Below are positions 1 to 8,206 of a stretch of 63,998 bases of DNA, piece by piece (the stretch's first letter is position 1; each line of letters starts with the position of its first letter). A model generated the notes under the pieces. It saw only the letters and a program-made list of their open reading frames with translations. It did not search any database and had not been told where the DNA came from. The position numbers and the translations under genes were made by a program. Source of the DNA: Chloroflexota bacterium (lineage in GTDB: Bacteria; Chloroflexota; Dehalococcoidia; Lucifugimonadales; Lucifugimonadaceae). Location: NCBI GenBank assembly GCA_009838175.1, contig VXSB01000006.1, positions 1 through 63,998 on the forward strand, read 5' to 3'.

Positions 1-88
1 GTCTATACAAGTTATTAACATTTTTTTATTGGTCGGTAGTTTTTGTTTTTTATTAGTGATTGTTGGGGTTCGATTTTTTTTTATGGGT

Positions 89-1120
89 TTAGGGGGGTGG
101 GTCGACGTCGACCCATGGCTGTACGACCGGATCTTCCCCGGCGGAGTAGTAACCGGAAGCGAAGATCAGCCCTTCGTGGCGAAGCGCCCATGTGGTTTTG
201 TGCTCTTCGTTTCTGGTGATCGGATTTGGCCACAGGTATTCGACCCATATGCCGTCTTCGGTCGCCTCGGCGATTTCCTTGCCTAGTTCTTGCCCGTCTG
301 AACCTACAACCTCTTTGATGTCAGTTCCGATGAGGTGTGGGAATATCGGATGTGCGAGGTAGAGGTCGTCCGCGCCGATCAAGAACAGGTAGAGGGTACC
401 TTCGAGACTGTCTTGGCTGTTGTAGTAGTCAACGGTTGCCTGCAGTCCTTCGGACTCGTATCGCTCCACAGCGCGATTGACGTAGTTTCGGACGGGTGCT
501 TCGATGTTTTGCTGCAACACGAAATGCCCGGAGTTGAAGACGAGATTGTCTCGGCGGATCCATACGTTGCGTTTGGGCAATTGTTGGGCCGTATCGGGAT
601 GATCGGCAAGTGATTCGGTCCACCGCCCTTCTTCGGTTGCAGCGGCGATAGCCAAACCAATGTTGTTGACTCCCCGTCCGCCAATCTGCAGTCCAACCTC
701 GTACTGCAGCGCAGATGCGACCATTACCCCTGCATCGGTGTCGATGATCCTCAACCACCGCCCGTCTTCGATGCTCTCCTCACTGTTGTAGTGTTCGATG
801 GCTGCGTCCAGTCCTTCACGCTCCACGAACTCGACGCCCTTCATTACATAGGCGATGGTGCGTGCGTCCCCCGTGTCATCGATTTCGACCGATGGGGTTG
901 GTTCCGGTACGGGCGTTGAAGTCGGCTCCGGCACAGGCGTCGGGGTCGGTTCCGGGACCGGAGTTGAAGTTGGGACTGGGACTGGTGTCGCGGTGGGATC
1001 CGGCACTCGGGTCGGTGTCGGATCGGGTTCGCTGGTGCAGGCGACTGCGATCAAGGCGCTACACGCCAAGATCATCGCCAACACGACAGCTAGACTGGCA
1101 TTGGGTTTTGCAAAGATCAC
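89..1120 (-). CDS. lipoprotein with two Cache-like sensor repeats
   Basis: Predicted extracytoplasmic lipoprotein of 343 residues. A hydrophobic N-terminal stretch (residues 9-27) ends at Cys28 in a lipobox-like context. It is followed by a Pro/Thr/Val/Glu-rich linker of short repeats to about residue 80, which probably spans the envelope. The rest is an internal duplication: residues about 88-200 and 205-330 each begin with an amphipathic helix of the type 'E(R)xEGLxAxxxYYNS' and end with 'DGxW...W' and 'L(V/I)FxSG(H/Y)'. That layout is typical of small-molecule-binding Cache domains, so a ligand-binding or sensory role is likely; no ligand can be named. The start is GTG at 1120, preceded on the coding strand by GGAGG at good spacing. 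No kinase or chemoreceptor part is fused and none is adjacent, so it is an orphan sensor-like protein. Confidence 0.7.
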   Translation of the reverse strand: MIFAKPNASLAVVLAMILACSALIAVACTSEPDPTPTRVPDPTATPVPVPTSTPVPEPTPTPVPEPTSTPVPEPTPSVEIDDTGDARTIAYVMKGVEFVEREGLDAAIEHYNSEESIEDGRWLRIIDTDAGVMVASALQYEVGLQIGGRGVNNIGLAIAAATEEGRWTESLADHPDTAQQLPKRNVWIRRDNLVFNSGHFVLQQNIEAPVRNYVNRAVERYESEGLQATVDYYNSQDSLEGTLYLFLIGADDLYLAHPIFPHLIGTDIKEVVGSDGQELGKEIAEATEDGIWVEYLWPNPITRNEEHKTTWALRHEGLIFASGYYSAGEDPVVQPWVDVDPPP

Positions 1121-1310
1121 CGTCGCCTCCGCTCAATTATTCATTGAGATTCCGTTAAGGTCCGAGCCGCGTGATTGGGATCAAACACAGCGAACGAACA
1201 TATCAGATTGCATTCCGTATTATAACTGTTGAGATTAAGTATCATGCTCGTCTTCACTAATGGGACATCTTTGATTTCGTTCAAATTCAGTACAAAAAGG
1301 TAGCGCGCCC

Positions 1311-3113
1311 GTGCAGCGCTTTATCGAGACTCAGAGAAGAGTGGCCGTGGATCAGATTCGTTACCAACCAAACGACGAGTGCCCTCGCGTAGTGGCGTTT
1401 TTGTCTGCTTTGCAGATACTGTTGCCCAACTCGATCAGCTTGGTGACGCTGGTGACGCTGGTGGTTTTGGCATCTGGCGAGTCTGAGGACTATCTGCAAT
1501 GGGTCGTGATCATGGCGCTGGCGGTCACGGGTCTGAGCATGATCGTTCACGCTCTACGGTTCCAACGTTTTGGATCGGGACGTTTGATAGTCGCTAACTT
1601 CAACGTGCCCTTTCTAGCGGTTAGCGCGTTGGCGTTGCAGATTGGTGGCCCGAGTTTGCTGGCGAGTTTGATAGTAGTTTCGACGCTGCTGCAATTGGTT
1701 CTGACACTTCGTCTCGCTTCACTGCGTCGGATATTCACTCCGGCGGTTACCGGAACTGTGATCATGCTGGTTGCGGTATCGGCTGTCCCGTTCATCGTGT
1801 CAGTGACGGTAGTACCTCCGGAAGAAACACCATTGGTGCTGTTCTTGGCCCCCGGCTTGGTTGCACTGTCGATCGGTGTTCTAGTTTCTCTACTGGGCAC
1901 TCCGCTCATCCGAATGTGGGTTTTGCCGATAACGATAGCTGCGGGTCTGGCTGTGGCCATTCCGCTGGGTCTATACGACGTTGCCGGAGTCGCGGCGGCG
2001 CCGTGGTTAGTTTTTCCGGACCTGGACCGCGTAGATTTGGGGTTTTCGTTCAGTGCAGAGTTCTGGGCTCTCCTGCCTGTGTTTGCGATCGTAAACCTTA
2101 CGGGCTTCATGAAATCGGTGGGCGATCTTTCGGTGATATACGGCGCGTCCTACCGTGAACCGGTCGCGCTGGATTTCAGGGTTGTCCAGGGTGGTCTCAA
2201 CGTGACAGGAGCCAGCACATTCGTATGCGGTTTGCTTGGGATTCCGCCAGTAGCCGCACCATGGTCGGCCACGGCTTCGTACATCGGCATAATCGGAGTC
2301 TCTGCTGCGAGTGTGGGAGTGTTTCTGGGGTTGATGACGATTGCGGTTGCGTTATTGTCGAAGTTGCTCGCTGCTTTGATAGCCGTCCCAGGTCCGGTCG
2401 TCAGCGCGGTTTACGTGATTATTTTCGGCATGCTATTTATCGAAGGTGCGCGGATGGCATTCGGCAACGGTTTTGACCGGAAGCAGGCGCTCGCGATCGG
2501 CGTGCCGTTAGTGATGGGGCTTTCCGCTGGCAGTTTTGGGTCTCTCATTCAAGGCGATGCCAGTTACGTGTTCGGCAACCCGATCGTAATGGGTGCGGCG
2601 ACGGCTTTGGGGATCGCGATATTCGTGGAGCTGTCGAATGTTCGGAATCGCCCGATCAGAGTCGATCTTGCGCGTTCGTCGTTGCCTGCCGTGGACGAAT
2701 ACTTGAGCCGCTTCGCCGATCGCTACAGGTGGGCGGAGGACGCTAAAAACCGGTTGCGACTTGTGGGTGAGGAGACCCTGCTGATTTTGTTGGATCAAGA
2801 AGATCATCAGACGTCTGGAGAAGAGTCGAATGGTAACGTCCGTCGGTTAACTGCGACGGTTCACAGAGATCAAGGATCCGCGGAGGTCGAATTCGTGGTC
2901 GTTTCGGACGACGTCGGAGAAGGGAACTTGGAGAACCGGCTGGCGTTCTTGACGGATGAGTTCGTTCTGGAGGACGACGAGCGTGAAATTTCGATGAGGG
3001 TTCTACGCCACTCCGCTTCGTCCGTGAAACATCGCAAATACCACGGCATAGACGTAATATCTTGCCGTGTCGAAAGCGGACCAGCAAAGTCGCCGGTACA
3101 AGCGGGTATATAA
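1311..3113 (+). CDS. NCS2-like nucleobase permease with extra C-terminal domain
   Basis: Integral membrane transporter of the nucleobase/ascorbate (NCS2, uracil-xanthine permease) type, 600 residues. Residues about 20-445 are a series of hydrophobic helices. Family-like features include the opening 'YQPNDECPR...LQILLP' and the 'TPAVTGTVIMLVAVS' segment near residue 145. The family usually ends after the membrane part at about 430-480 residues. Here about 150 soluble residues follow, with an 'LVGEETLLILL' helix near 485 and a terminal 'MRVLRHSASSVKHRKYHGID' segment. The helix resembles the N-box helix of GHKL/anti-sigma-like ATP-binding folds, but the match is weak. The start is GTG at 1311. 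tRNA-Val begins 16 bases after the stop, so the two may share a transcript. The substrate (uracil, xanthine or other) cannot be decided from sequence. Confidence 0.75.
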   Translation: MQRFIETQRRVAVDQIRYQPNDECPRVVAFLSALQILLPNSISLVTLVTLVVLASGESEDYLQWVVIMALAVTGLSMIVHALRFQRFGSGRLIVANFNVPFLAVSALALQIGGPSLLASLIVVSTLLQLVLTLRLASLRRIFTPAVTGTVIMLVAVSAVPFIVSVTVVPPEETPLVLFLAPGLVALSIGVLVSLLGTPLIRMWVLPITIAAGLAVAIPLGLYDVAGVAAAPWLVFPDLDRVDLGFSFSAEFWALLPVFAIVNLTGFMKSVGDLSVIYGASYREPVALDFRVVQGGLNVTGASTFVCGLLGIPPVAAPWSATASYIGIIGVSAASVGVFLGLMTIAVALLSKLLAALIAVPGPVVSAVYVIIFGMLFIEGARMAFGNGFDRKQALAIGVPLVMGLSAGSFGSLIQGDASYVFGNPIVMGAATALGIAIFVELSNVRNRPIRVDLARSSLPAVDEYLSRFADRYRWAEDAKNRLRLVGEETLLILLDQEDHQTSGEESNGNVRRLTATVHRDQGSAEVEFVVVSDDVGEGNLENRLAFLTDEFVLEDDEREISMRVLRHSASSVKHRKYHGIDVISCRVESGPAKSPVQAGI

Positions 3114-3129
3114 TCTCACGCATCGGGTT

Positions 3130-3206
3130 GGGCGGTTAGCTCAGTTGGCTAGAGCGCGTCGTTGACATCGACGAGGTCGGAGGTTCGAATCCTCCATCGC
3201 CCACCA
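3130..3206 (+). tRNA. tRNA-Val (anticodon GAC), CCA encoded
   Basis: A full cloverleaf can be drawn by hand. The acceptor stem GGGCGGT pairs with ATCGCCC (one G-U). The D arm is GCTC/GAGC, the anticodon stem CGTCG/CGACG encloses the 7-base loop TTGACAT with anticodon GAC, and the T arm is GGAGG/CCTCC with loop TTCGAAT. The 3' end ACCA is encoded in the DNA. It reads GUC and GUU valine codons. Confidence 0.97.
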
Positions 3207-3659
3207 TTCACGACGAAATCGAGAACCTTCGCGTTGGCACTGTAGACAGGAAGGGCTTAGCGGGGCCAGACTAGTGGGTGCCAACCCCGATGCGACGTTT
3301 GCGCTGCAAGGCTGGAGGCACTCTAGATGCCAGTAATCTAGTCTTTCCTGTTCAATCTCTTTGGCGGGTTGGAACTGCCGGAGGCGGAAGTGCCATGGGG
3401 CGAAAGTGTGCTCCGGGCTGGTCGCTGTAAAGCTGCGAAAAATGGGAGGTTCGGTCTCGAAGCACCGACGGTTTATGCCAGCTTGACGAGAATATTCGCC
3501 AATGCTAGAGTAGCCATCGTACGGTCAGCGCTTCGACCCAGTCTTGGACGGGATAGAAGGTGAGTCCACTGGATCGAGGACTATTGAGCGTACTCGTCGA
3601 ACCAAAGCACTTGCATTTGCTCGTGGCGACGCCAATAGCGATTGACATAGGAGTTGTTC
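3207..3659 (+). other. gene-free stretch after tRNA-Val with possible structured RNA
   Basis: No convincing protein gene: the short open frames here lack family features and good ribosome sites. The first part can fold. GACAGGAAG at 3245-3253 pairs with TTTCCTGTT at 3344-3352 (two wobbles) around about 90 bases. Inside and beside it are smaller helices (GGCAC 3236-3240 with GTGCC 3278-3282; GGCA...TGCC around 3317-3331). I could not match this to RNase P, tmRNA, SRP or 6S RNA signatures. It may be an uncharacterised small RNA or simply a degenerate intergenic region. Confidence 0.3.
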
Positions 3660-4376
3660 GTGGCAACCAAATACCCAGGCCTCGCTCTGATGGCAGGTAT
3701 GGTCCTGATCATGTTGACTTCCATGCTCCTACCGGGCAACGGATTAATTGACTCGGTAGACCAAACCGATTTCGTTGCAGCCCGAGACGCTTTGGGTGAT
3801 TCGCCAATCCTAGCGCAGTGGATGACGTTCATGACGATCATTTCACTGTTGCTCATGTCCTACGGATTATTGGGTCTTTATCCTGCGGCAAGTCAGCAGG
3901 CAGGGTTCGGCGGGAGGATGCTGCAGTTCGGCATAATCATTTCAGTCATTGAGTGGTCGATACTCATCATCGTCGGGGGGATGAGGCACTTCGTCATCCA
4001 CATGATGCAACGCAGCGAGTTACCTGCCGACGGGAGTCTGACCTCGGCGGACTTCGAACAGGTAGCTCTTGGCATACATACCACCATGACGTCAGTCGGA
4101 TTGACGTTATACGCATTGTTCCCATTGGCGTCGATCTTGTTGGGCATCGGGCTGTCCAAACGGTTCGACTCGATGGGCATCTACAAATCGTCCAGCTTGA
4201 TTCTGGCAATTGGTGGAGTCTTGGGGCTGATTATCTTCCTGACAGCTATGAACGCCCCGGACTTTGGCCTCTCGACCATGCTTAATATCAACAACACAGT
4301 CCTCTCCATTATGTCGATTACTCTGATTATCATCGGATACGGCATGTACCGAGAACGTGAAGAGTTCGCGCCGTGA
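3660..4376 (+). CDS. uncharacterised six-helix membrane protein
   Basis: I do not recognise a named family. The 238-residue product is strongly hydrophobic. It has about six transmembrane segments at residues about 8-26, 60-80, 92-110, 140-165, 180-202 and 210-228, and a polar loop of about 30 residues (114-138) in the middle. The C-terminus is short and charged (YREREEFAP). The start is taken as GTG at 3660 because AGGAG at 3649-3653 lies 6 bases upstream. A TTG at 3654 in the same frame would sit directly against that ribosome site. It stands alone between tRNA-Val and thrS, so the neighbours give no functional clue. The overall look is of a DUF4386-like integral membrane protein, but I cannot confirm that. 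Confidence 0.65.
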   Translation: MATKYPGLALMAGMVLIMLTSMLLPGNGLIDSVDQTDFVAARDALGDSPILAQWMTFMTIISLLLMSYGLLGLYPAASQQAGFGGRMLQFGIIISVIEWSILIIVGGMRHFVIHMMQRSELPADGSLTSADFEQVALGIHTTMTSVGLTLYALFPLASILLGIGLSKRFDSMGIYKSSSLILAIGGVLGLIIFLTAMNAPDFGLSTMLNINNTVLSIMSITLIIIGYGMYREREEFAP

Positions 4377-4547
4377 CTTTCCTCGCTGCGCGACAAGTCC
4401 AAGCCTTGGCGAATGGGGCGTAGAATTCACGTCCTACAACACCACGTTACCGCAGGAAAGTTCACAAATCGATACGCCTAAGTCCATCATTCAAGATGAA
4501 ACCAACTAGCTATCAGATGATTAACAACTCAAAAACGCCATTTCAAC

Positions 4548-4622
4548 GTGAGGGCGACCCTAGACGGCGTCGCACCCTCACTATGATGGCGCGGGTCCGC
4601 TAGATCATTCCGGCCCCGCGCC
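4548..4622 (+). promoter_or_regulatory. two strong hairpins in the thrS leader
   Basis: The 366 bases between the membrane protein and thrS contain two consecutive stem-loops. The first pairs GTGAGGG (4548-4554) with CCCTCAC (4575-4581) and continues with CGAC (4555-4558) to GTCG (4569-4572) across a 2-base bulge. The second pairs GGCGCGGG (4588-4595) with CCCGCGCC (4615-4622). No T-run follows the second stem, so a simple intrinsic terminator is unlikely. ThrS genes are often controlled through their leader (T-box or mimicry of tRNA-Thr), but I do not see a convincing T-box sequence, so the mechanism is open. Confidence 0.4.
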
Positions 4623-4742
4623 TAATCCCTAAATCGAGTGGCGGCGGGGTTTCACTTCGCACTGATCTGTTTCGTGCCTCGTCGACGCGGTTGTTTCGCG
4701 TTTGCCGTCGCCTCACAAATCGAATATTCATTGGTGAGAAAA

Positions 4743-6536
4743 ATGGCAAGCAGCGAACAACATACAGCTGGAAAGAGTCGGCGAAAGAGGTTCAGGGACC
4801 TCAGTCCTGAAGAGCAGGCGGAGTACCGTGACGCGTTGCGGCACTCGGCGGCGCACGTTTTGGCGGAGGCAGTGTTGAAGCTGTTTCCGGAGGCGAAGCT
4901 GACCATCGGACCGCCGATCCGGGACGGTTTCTACTACGACTTCGACGTTGAGCGTCCATTCACGCCAGAAGACCTTGAAGCGATCGAGGATGAGATGCGG
5001 GCTTCGATACGCGCGAACACTCCATTTGTAGAGCGCGAGGTTTCGCGGGATGATGCGCGGGTGTTAGTGGCGGGTAACCGGTACAAGCAAGAGATCATCG
5101 ACGGGATACCCGAGGATGAGCGGGTGACTTTTACGAGTCATTCCAACGGGGCGTTCGACGACCTCTGCCGTGGCGGGCATGTGGATACGACGGGGCAGAT
5201 CTCGGCATTTAAGTTGTTGTCGACCGCTGGCGCGTACTGGCGCGGTAGCGAAGCGAACCCGATGCTTCAGCGCATTTACGGCACTGCGTGGGAATCGCGC
5301 GACAAGATGCGGGTGTATCTCAAGCAGCGCGAGCAGGCGCAGCAGCGGGACCATCGTCGGTTGGGTGCGCAGATGGGGCTGTTTTTCTTCGATCAGGTGG
5401 CGCCGGCCAATCCGTTTTTTCGTCCGAAGGGCGCGTTTGTCTACAACACGCTGGTTGACTACGTGCGTGGTCTTTACCAGCGGTACGGGTATGACGAGGT
5501 GATCACGCCGCAGATGTTCAAGACGGATCTGTTCAAGACGTCTGGGCACTATGACAACTACATCGAGAACATGTACATGCTGGAGATCGATGAGCAGGAA
5601 TACGGCATGAAGCCTATGAACTGTCCGTCGCACGCGGTGATGTACTCGAAGTCGTTGCACTCATATCGGGAATTGCCGATTCGGTATGCCGACTTTGGAC
5701 GGTTGCACCGGTACGAGTTGTCTGGTGTGACGGCTGGTTTGACGCGGGTGAGGTCGTTTGCGCAGGACGATGCTCACATCTTCTGCCGCGAAGATCAGAT
5801 CGCGGAAGAAGTCAACGGCTTTATCGATATGCTGAACGAGAGCTACGAAGTGTTCGGCTTCGACTCGACACGTTTCGTGTTGTCGTTGCGCCCTGACAAG
5901 CGTGTCGGATCAGATCAGCAGTGGGATCGTGCGGAATCGGCGCTCGAGGCGGTGTTGAGCGAACGCGGAGGCGAGTTCGAGACCGCGGAGGGTGAAGGTG
6001 CTTTCTACGGCCCGAAGATCGACATGTTCGTGCCGGATGCGCTTGGGCGCGAGTGGCAGTTGGGGACGGTTCAAGTCGATTTCAACCAACCGGAGCGGTT
6101 TGATCTGGAGTATGTGAACGCGGCTAGCGAACGCGAGCGTCCAGTGATGATTCATCGCGCGATGCTGGGCTCTTTGGAGCGCTTCATCGGGGTGTTGATA
6201 GAGCATTTAGGTGGCAACCTGCCTTTGTGGCTGTCACCCACGCAGGCGATGATGGTGCCCATAGCTGACCGTCACAACGACTATGCGTACGCGGTTGCAG
6301 ATCGGATGCGAAAGGCGGGATTGCGGGTCGAGGTGAATGACGCTAGCGAGCGGATGAACGCGAAGATACGCAGTGCTCAGTTGATGAAGGTTAACTACAT
6401 GCTGGTCGTCGGCGATCGGGAGATCGAAGCAGATTCAGCGGCGTTGCGGACGCGGACTGGGGAAAATCTAGGTGCTATAAGCGTTGATGAGATCATCGCC
6501 AAACTTGGTAACGAGGTTACGAGTATGGCGTTGTGA
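4743..6536 (+). CDS. thrS: threonine-tRNA ligase, short form without TGS domain
   Basis: Charges tRNA-Thr with threonine in the cytoplasm. From the ATG at 4743 the protein has 597 residues. It opens directly with the second (editing) domain, which carries HSAAH and later CRGGH (the zinc-like editing-site histidines and cysteine). The class II catalytic core follows, with MNCPSH and DDAHIF supplying the Cys and His zinc ligands and MIHRAMLGS at motif 3. The C-terminal anticodon-binding domain is complete. The usual N-terminal TGS domain of about 60 residues is missing; short ThrS forms of this kind are known. A GTG at 4638 in frame would add 35 residues unlike the family, so the ATG is preferred, with GGTGAG shortly upstream. 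It converges with the aldolase gene, only 11 bases separating the two stops. Confidence 0.95.
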   Translation: MASSEQHTAGKSRRKRFRDLSPEEQAEYRDALRHSAAHVLAEAVLKLFPEAKLTIGPPIRDGFYYDFDVERPFTPEDLEAIEDEMRASIRANTPFVEREVSRDDARVLVAGNRYKQEIIDGIPEDERVTFTSHSNGAFDDLCRGGHVDTTGQISAFKLLSTAGAYWRGSEANPMLQRIYGTAWESRDKMRVYLKQREQAQQRDHRRLGAQMGLFFFDQVAPANPFFRPKGAFVYNTLVDYVRGLYQRYGYDEVITPQMFKTDLFKTSGHYDNYIENMYMLEIDEQEYGMKPMNCPSHAVMYSKSLHSYRELPIRYADFGRLHRYELSGVTAGLTRVRSFAQDDAHIFCREDQIAEEVNGFIDMLNESYEVFGFDSTRFVLSLRPDKRVGSDQQWDRAESALEAVLSERGGEFETAEGEGAFYGPKIDMFVPDALGREWQLGTVQVDFNQPERFDLEYVNAASERERPVMIHRAMLGSLERFIGVLIEHLGGNLPLWLSPTQAMMVPIADRHNDYAYAVADRMRKAGLRVEVNDASERMNAKIRSAQLMKVNYMLVVGDREIEADSAALRTRTGENLGAISVDEIIAKLGNEVTSMAL

Positions 6537-6547
6537 GTGTCTCGGCA

Positions 6548-7339
6548 CTAACGATAGGGATTTAAAACCTGGTCTAGCGCATCCCTGTAGAGGTCGTATT
6601 CGGTTTGTCTTGTGGCGCCGAAGATGCGTGCGCCGCGTATCAATTCGCGGTTGTATTCGGCGCGATCTGTCGGCATTGCAGGAGGCTCTACCGCGAGGCC
6701 GCGCGTGATCGCGGCGTCGACTACGCTGTTGATGGCGGTTAGGACTTCGGGGTGCTCCCATTGACCGGGGTATCCCATCTTTGCACATAGGTCGCCAGGG
6801 CCGAAGACCACGCCGTCAACGCCATCGACGTCCATGATGGCTCCTGCGTTTTCAACGCCGAGGGGGGATTCGATCTTGGGCAGCACTAGCATTGCGTCGT
6901 TGGCTTCACGGCAGTAGCGGGCAACGTCTGAACCGTCGTAGCCTGCATTTGCGCCCATGGCCAGTCCGCGGACACCTTCGGGCGCGTATTTGACCCAGCG
7001 GACCAGATCTTGCATCTGATCGGGCGTCTCGGAGTGCGAGAGTATGATGCCCATTGCTCCGGCATCAAGGACGCGTGAGACGAGGGCGCGTTCGGGGGCG
7101 ATAACGGTTACTACTGGTGCCATGCCGTTGTCGCGGACTAGAGTGAGGAACAGGGATAGTCTGCTGTCGTCGTTTAGGGCGTGTTCGGCGTCGACCATTA
7201 ACATGTCGAAACCGGCATTGGCGGCGATTTTGACGACTGATGGCGTCAGCGCTTCAAAGACGTTGACGCCGAATATTGGCTCGCCAGACTTCAGCTTCTC
7301 TTTGGCGGGATTCGAGATAAGAGCGCGTTGTCCATCCAT
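6548..7339 (-). CDS. HpcH/HpaI-family aldolase (1)
   Basis: Class II, metal-dependent aldolase of the HpaI/RhmA type, 263 residues. Such enzymes cleave 2-keto-3-deoxy sugar acids or hydroxy-keto diacids to pyruvate plus an aldehyde. Visible family features are DAEH near residue 50, PKIES near 153 (the Glu is a metal ligand) and GPGDL near 180 (the Asp is the second ligand). Together they form a complete TIM barrel. The start is ATG at 7339. The gene is transcribed alone toward thrS. A second paralog lies at 24189-25019, with different sequence around the same motifs. Possible substrates include keto-deoxy sugar acids made by the dehydratases elsewhere in the window; this is inference. Confidence 0.88.
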   Translation of the reverse strand: MDGQRALISNPAKEKLKSGEPIFGVNVFEALTPSVVKIAANAGFDMLMVDAEHALNDDSRLSLFLTLVRDNGMAPVVTVIAPERALVSRVLDAGAMGIILSHSETPDQMQDLVRWVKYAPEGVRGLAMGANAGYDGSDVARYCREANDAMLVLPKIESPLGVENAGAIMDVDGVDGVVFGPGDLCAKMGYPGQWEHPEVLTAINSVVDAAITRGLAVEPPAMPTDRAEYNRELIRGARIFGATRQTEYDLYRDALDQVLNPYR

Positions 7340-7460
7340 CGGTTCTTGATCCAGTCTCGGTAACTTAAACGAGATAAAGTTTATGCCTCATTGGGTTGAC
7401 GAGTGATCATGGCTGCGCGTTTGCGAACGAAACACGGTGTGGAACCTAAGGCGTGTCCTT

Positions 7461-7472
7461 ATAGACTAGTCT
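7461..7472. promoter_or_regulatory. palindrome upstream of vapBC, candidate operator
   Basis: AGACTAGTCT (7463-7472) is a perfect 10-bp palindrome about 20 bases before the antitoxin ATG, overlapping TATAGA, which could be a -10 element. Type II antitoxins usually repress their own promoter through such a palindrome. The 11 bases ATAGACTAGTC (7461-7471) recur in inverted orientation after the toxin gene at 8164-8174. Confidence 0.45.
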
Positions 7473-7492
7473 GACCAGTTAACATAAAGATC

Positions 7493-7771
7493 ATGGCTAT
7501 TACCTATTCGACATATGAAGCTAAGTCACGGTTCTCCGAGGTGATCCGTCAAGTTCGCGAAGGCAACACCGTTACGGTCTCCTACCGCGGAGAGCCCGTC
7601 GCCGAAATCCGTCCCATTCCGAAAGCCCCGCAAACCATCGAGGAGAGGCTGGACGAACTCGAACGGCAAGGAGTCTTGGAGCGCGCAAAAGGGCCGCGTA
7701 CCCCGTTCAAAGTGGGTGAACGCAGGCCAGGTGCATTGAAACGTTTCCTGGAAGAACGTAATCGGTTTTGA
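7493..7771 (+). CDS. type II antitoxin, Phd/YefM-VapB type
   Basis: A 92-residue antitoxin. Residues 1-45 match the Phd/YefM DNA-binding fold: 'YSTYEAKSRFSEVIRQVREG' then 'VTVSYRGEPVAEIRPI', a strand-helix-helix-strand pattern that dimerises and binds the operator. Residues 46-92 are charged and probably disordered until they wrap the toxin. The ATG at 7493 follows the palindromic promoter region. Its TGA overlaps the toxin's TTG start (TTGA), which suggests translational coupling and favours antitoxin excess. It should neutralise the PIN-domain product of the next gene. Confidence 0.88.
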   Translation: MAITYSTYEAKSRFSEVIRQVREGNTVTVSYRGEPVAEIRPIPKAPQTIEERLDELERQGVLERAKGPRTPFKVGERRPGALKRFLEERNRF

Positions 7772-8145
7772 CGGCCTACATCGATAGCTCCGCGATCCTC
7801 GCCATCGAGTTCCGTGAAGACGGCTATCAGGGCGTTTTGGATCGCATCGGTGAGCATGAAGACATAGTAGCGTCGAATCTGGTCGAAGCGGAAATACGGG
7901 CTGCAACGGCGCGCGAACAGAGAACTTTCAACCAACCGTTGCATTCGAACATTACTTGGATCTACACAAATCGACCTTTGACGAACGAATTCGACCGCGT
8001 GCTACGAGTCGGCTATCTCAGAGGCGCCGATCTCTGGCACGTCGCGGTGGCGTTGTACGCCTCACCAGATCCCAGTCAGATTTCGTTCATCACACTGGAC
8101 ACGCGCCAACGCAACGTTGCCCGGGAACTGGGATTCCAAACCTAA
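7768..8145 (+). CDS. PIN-domain ribonuclease toxin (VapC type)
   Basis: A 125-residue single PIN domain, normal VapC length. Acidic residues expected to bind Mg2+ are all in place: Asp6 in YIDSSA, Glu40/Glu42 in LVEAEIRA, Asp88 in RGADLWHVA and Asp111 in TLDTRQRNVA. The toxin should be an active endoribonuclease, typically cutting tRNA or rRNA when the antitoxin is lost. It starts at TTG 7768, overlapping the antitoxin stop by three bases. The module stands alone between metabolic genes, and an 11-bp inverted repeat lies just outside both genes. Confidence 0.9.
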   Translation: MTAYIDSSAILAIEFREDGYQGVLDRIGEHEDIVASNLVEAEIRAATAREQRTFNQPLHSNITWIYTNRPLTNEFDRVLRVGYLRGADLWHVAVALYASPDPSQISFITLDTRQRNVARELGFQT

Positions 8146-8163
8146 ACCATCAACGATTCCGCC

Positions 8164-8174
8164 GACTAGTCTAT
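8164..8174. repeat. inverted copy of the vapBC upstream 11-mer
   Basis: GACTAGTCTAT is the exact reverse complement of ATAGACTAGTC at 7461-7471. The two copies bracket the vapBC pair at a distance of about 690 bases. Beyond the 11 bases the flanks do not match. Confidence 0.5.
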
Positions 8175-8206
8175 GTGAGACCGAGACACTTCGGCCCAAA
8201 ATCGCC

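Noticed and set aside
3369..3751. Two short open frames between tRNA-Val and the membrane protein
   Set aside because: No family features and no good ribosome sites; the second overlaps the real membrane-protein gene.
4638..4742. N-terminal extension of ThrS from GTG 4638
   Set aside because: The 35 added residues are unlike ThrS or TGS sequence, while ATG 4743 gives the normal start of the editing domain.
4548..4742. T-box riboswitch before thrS
   Set aside because: No recognisable T-box core or terminator/antiterminator pair; only hairpins can be supported.
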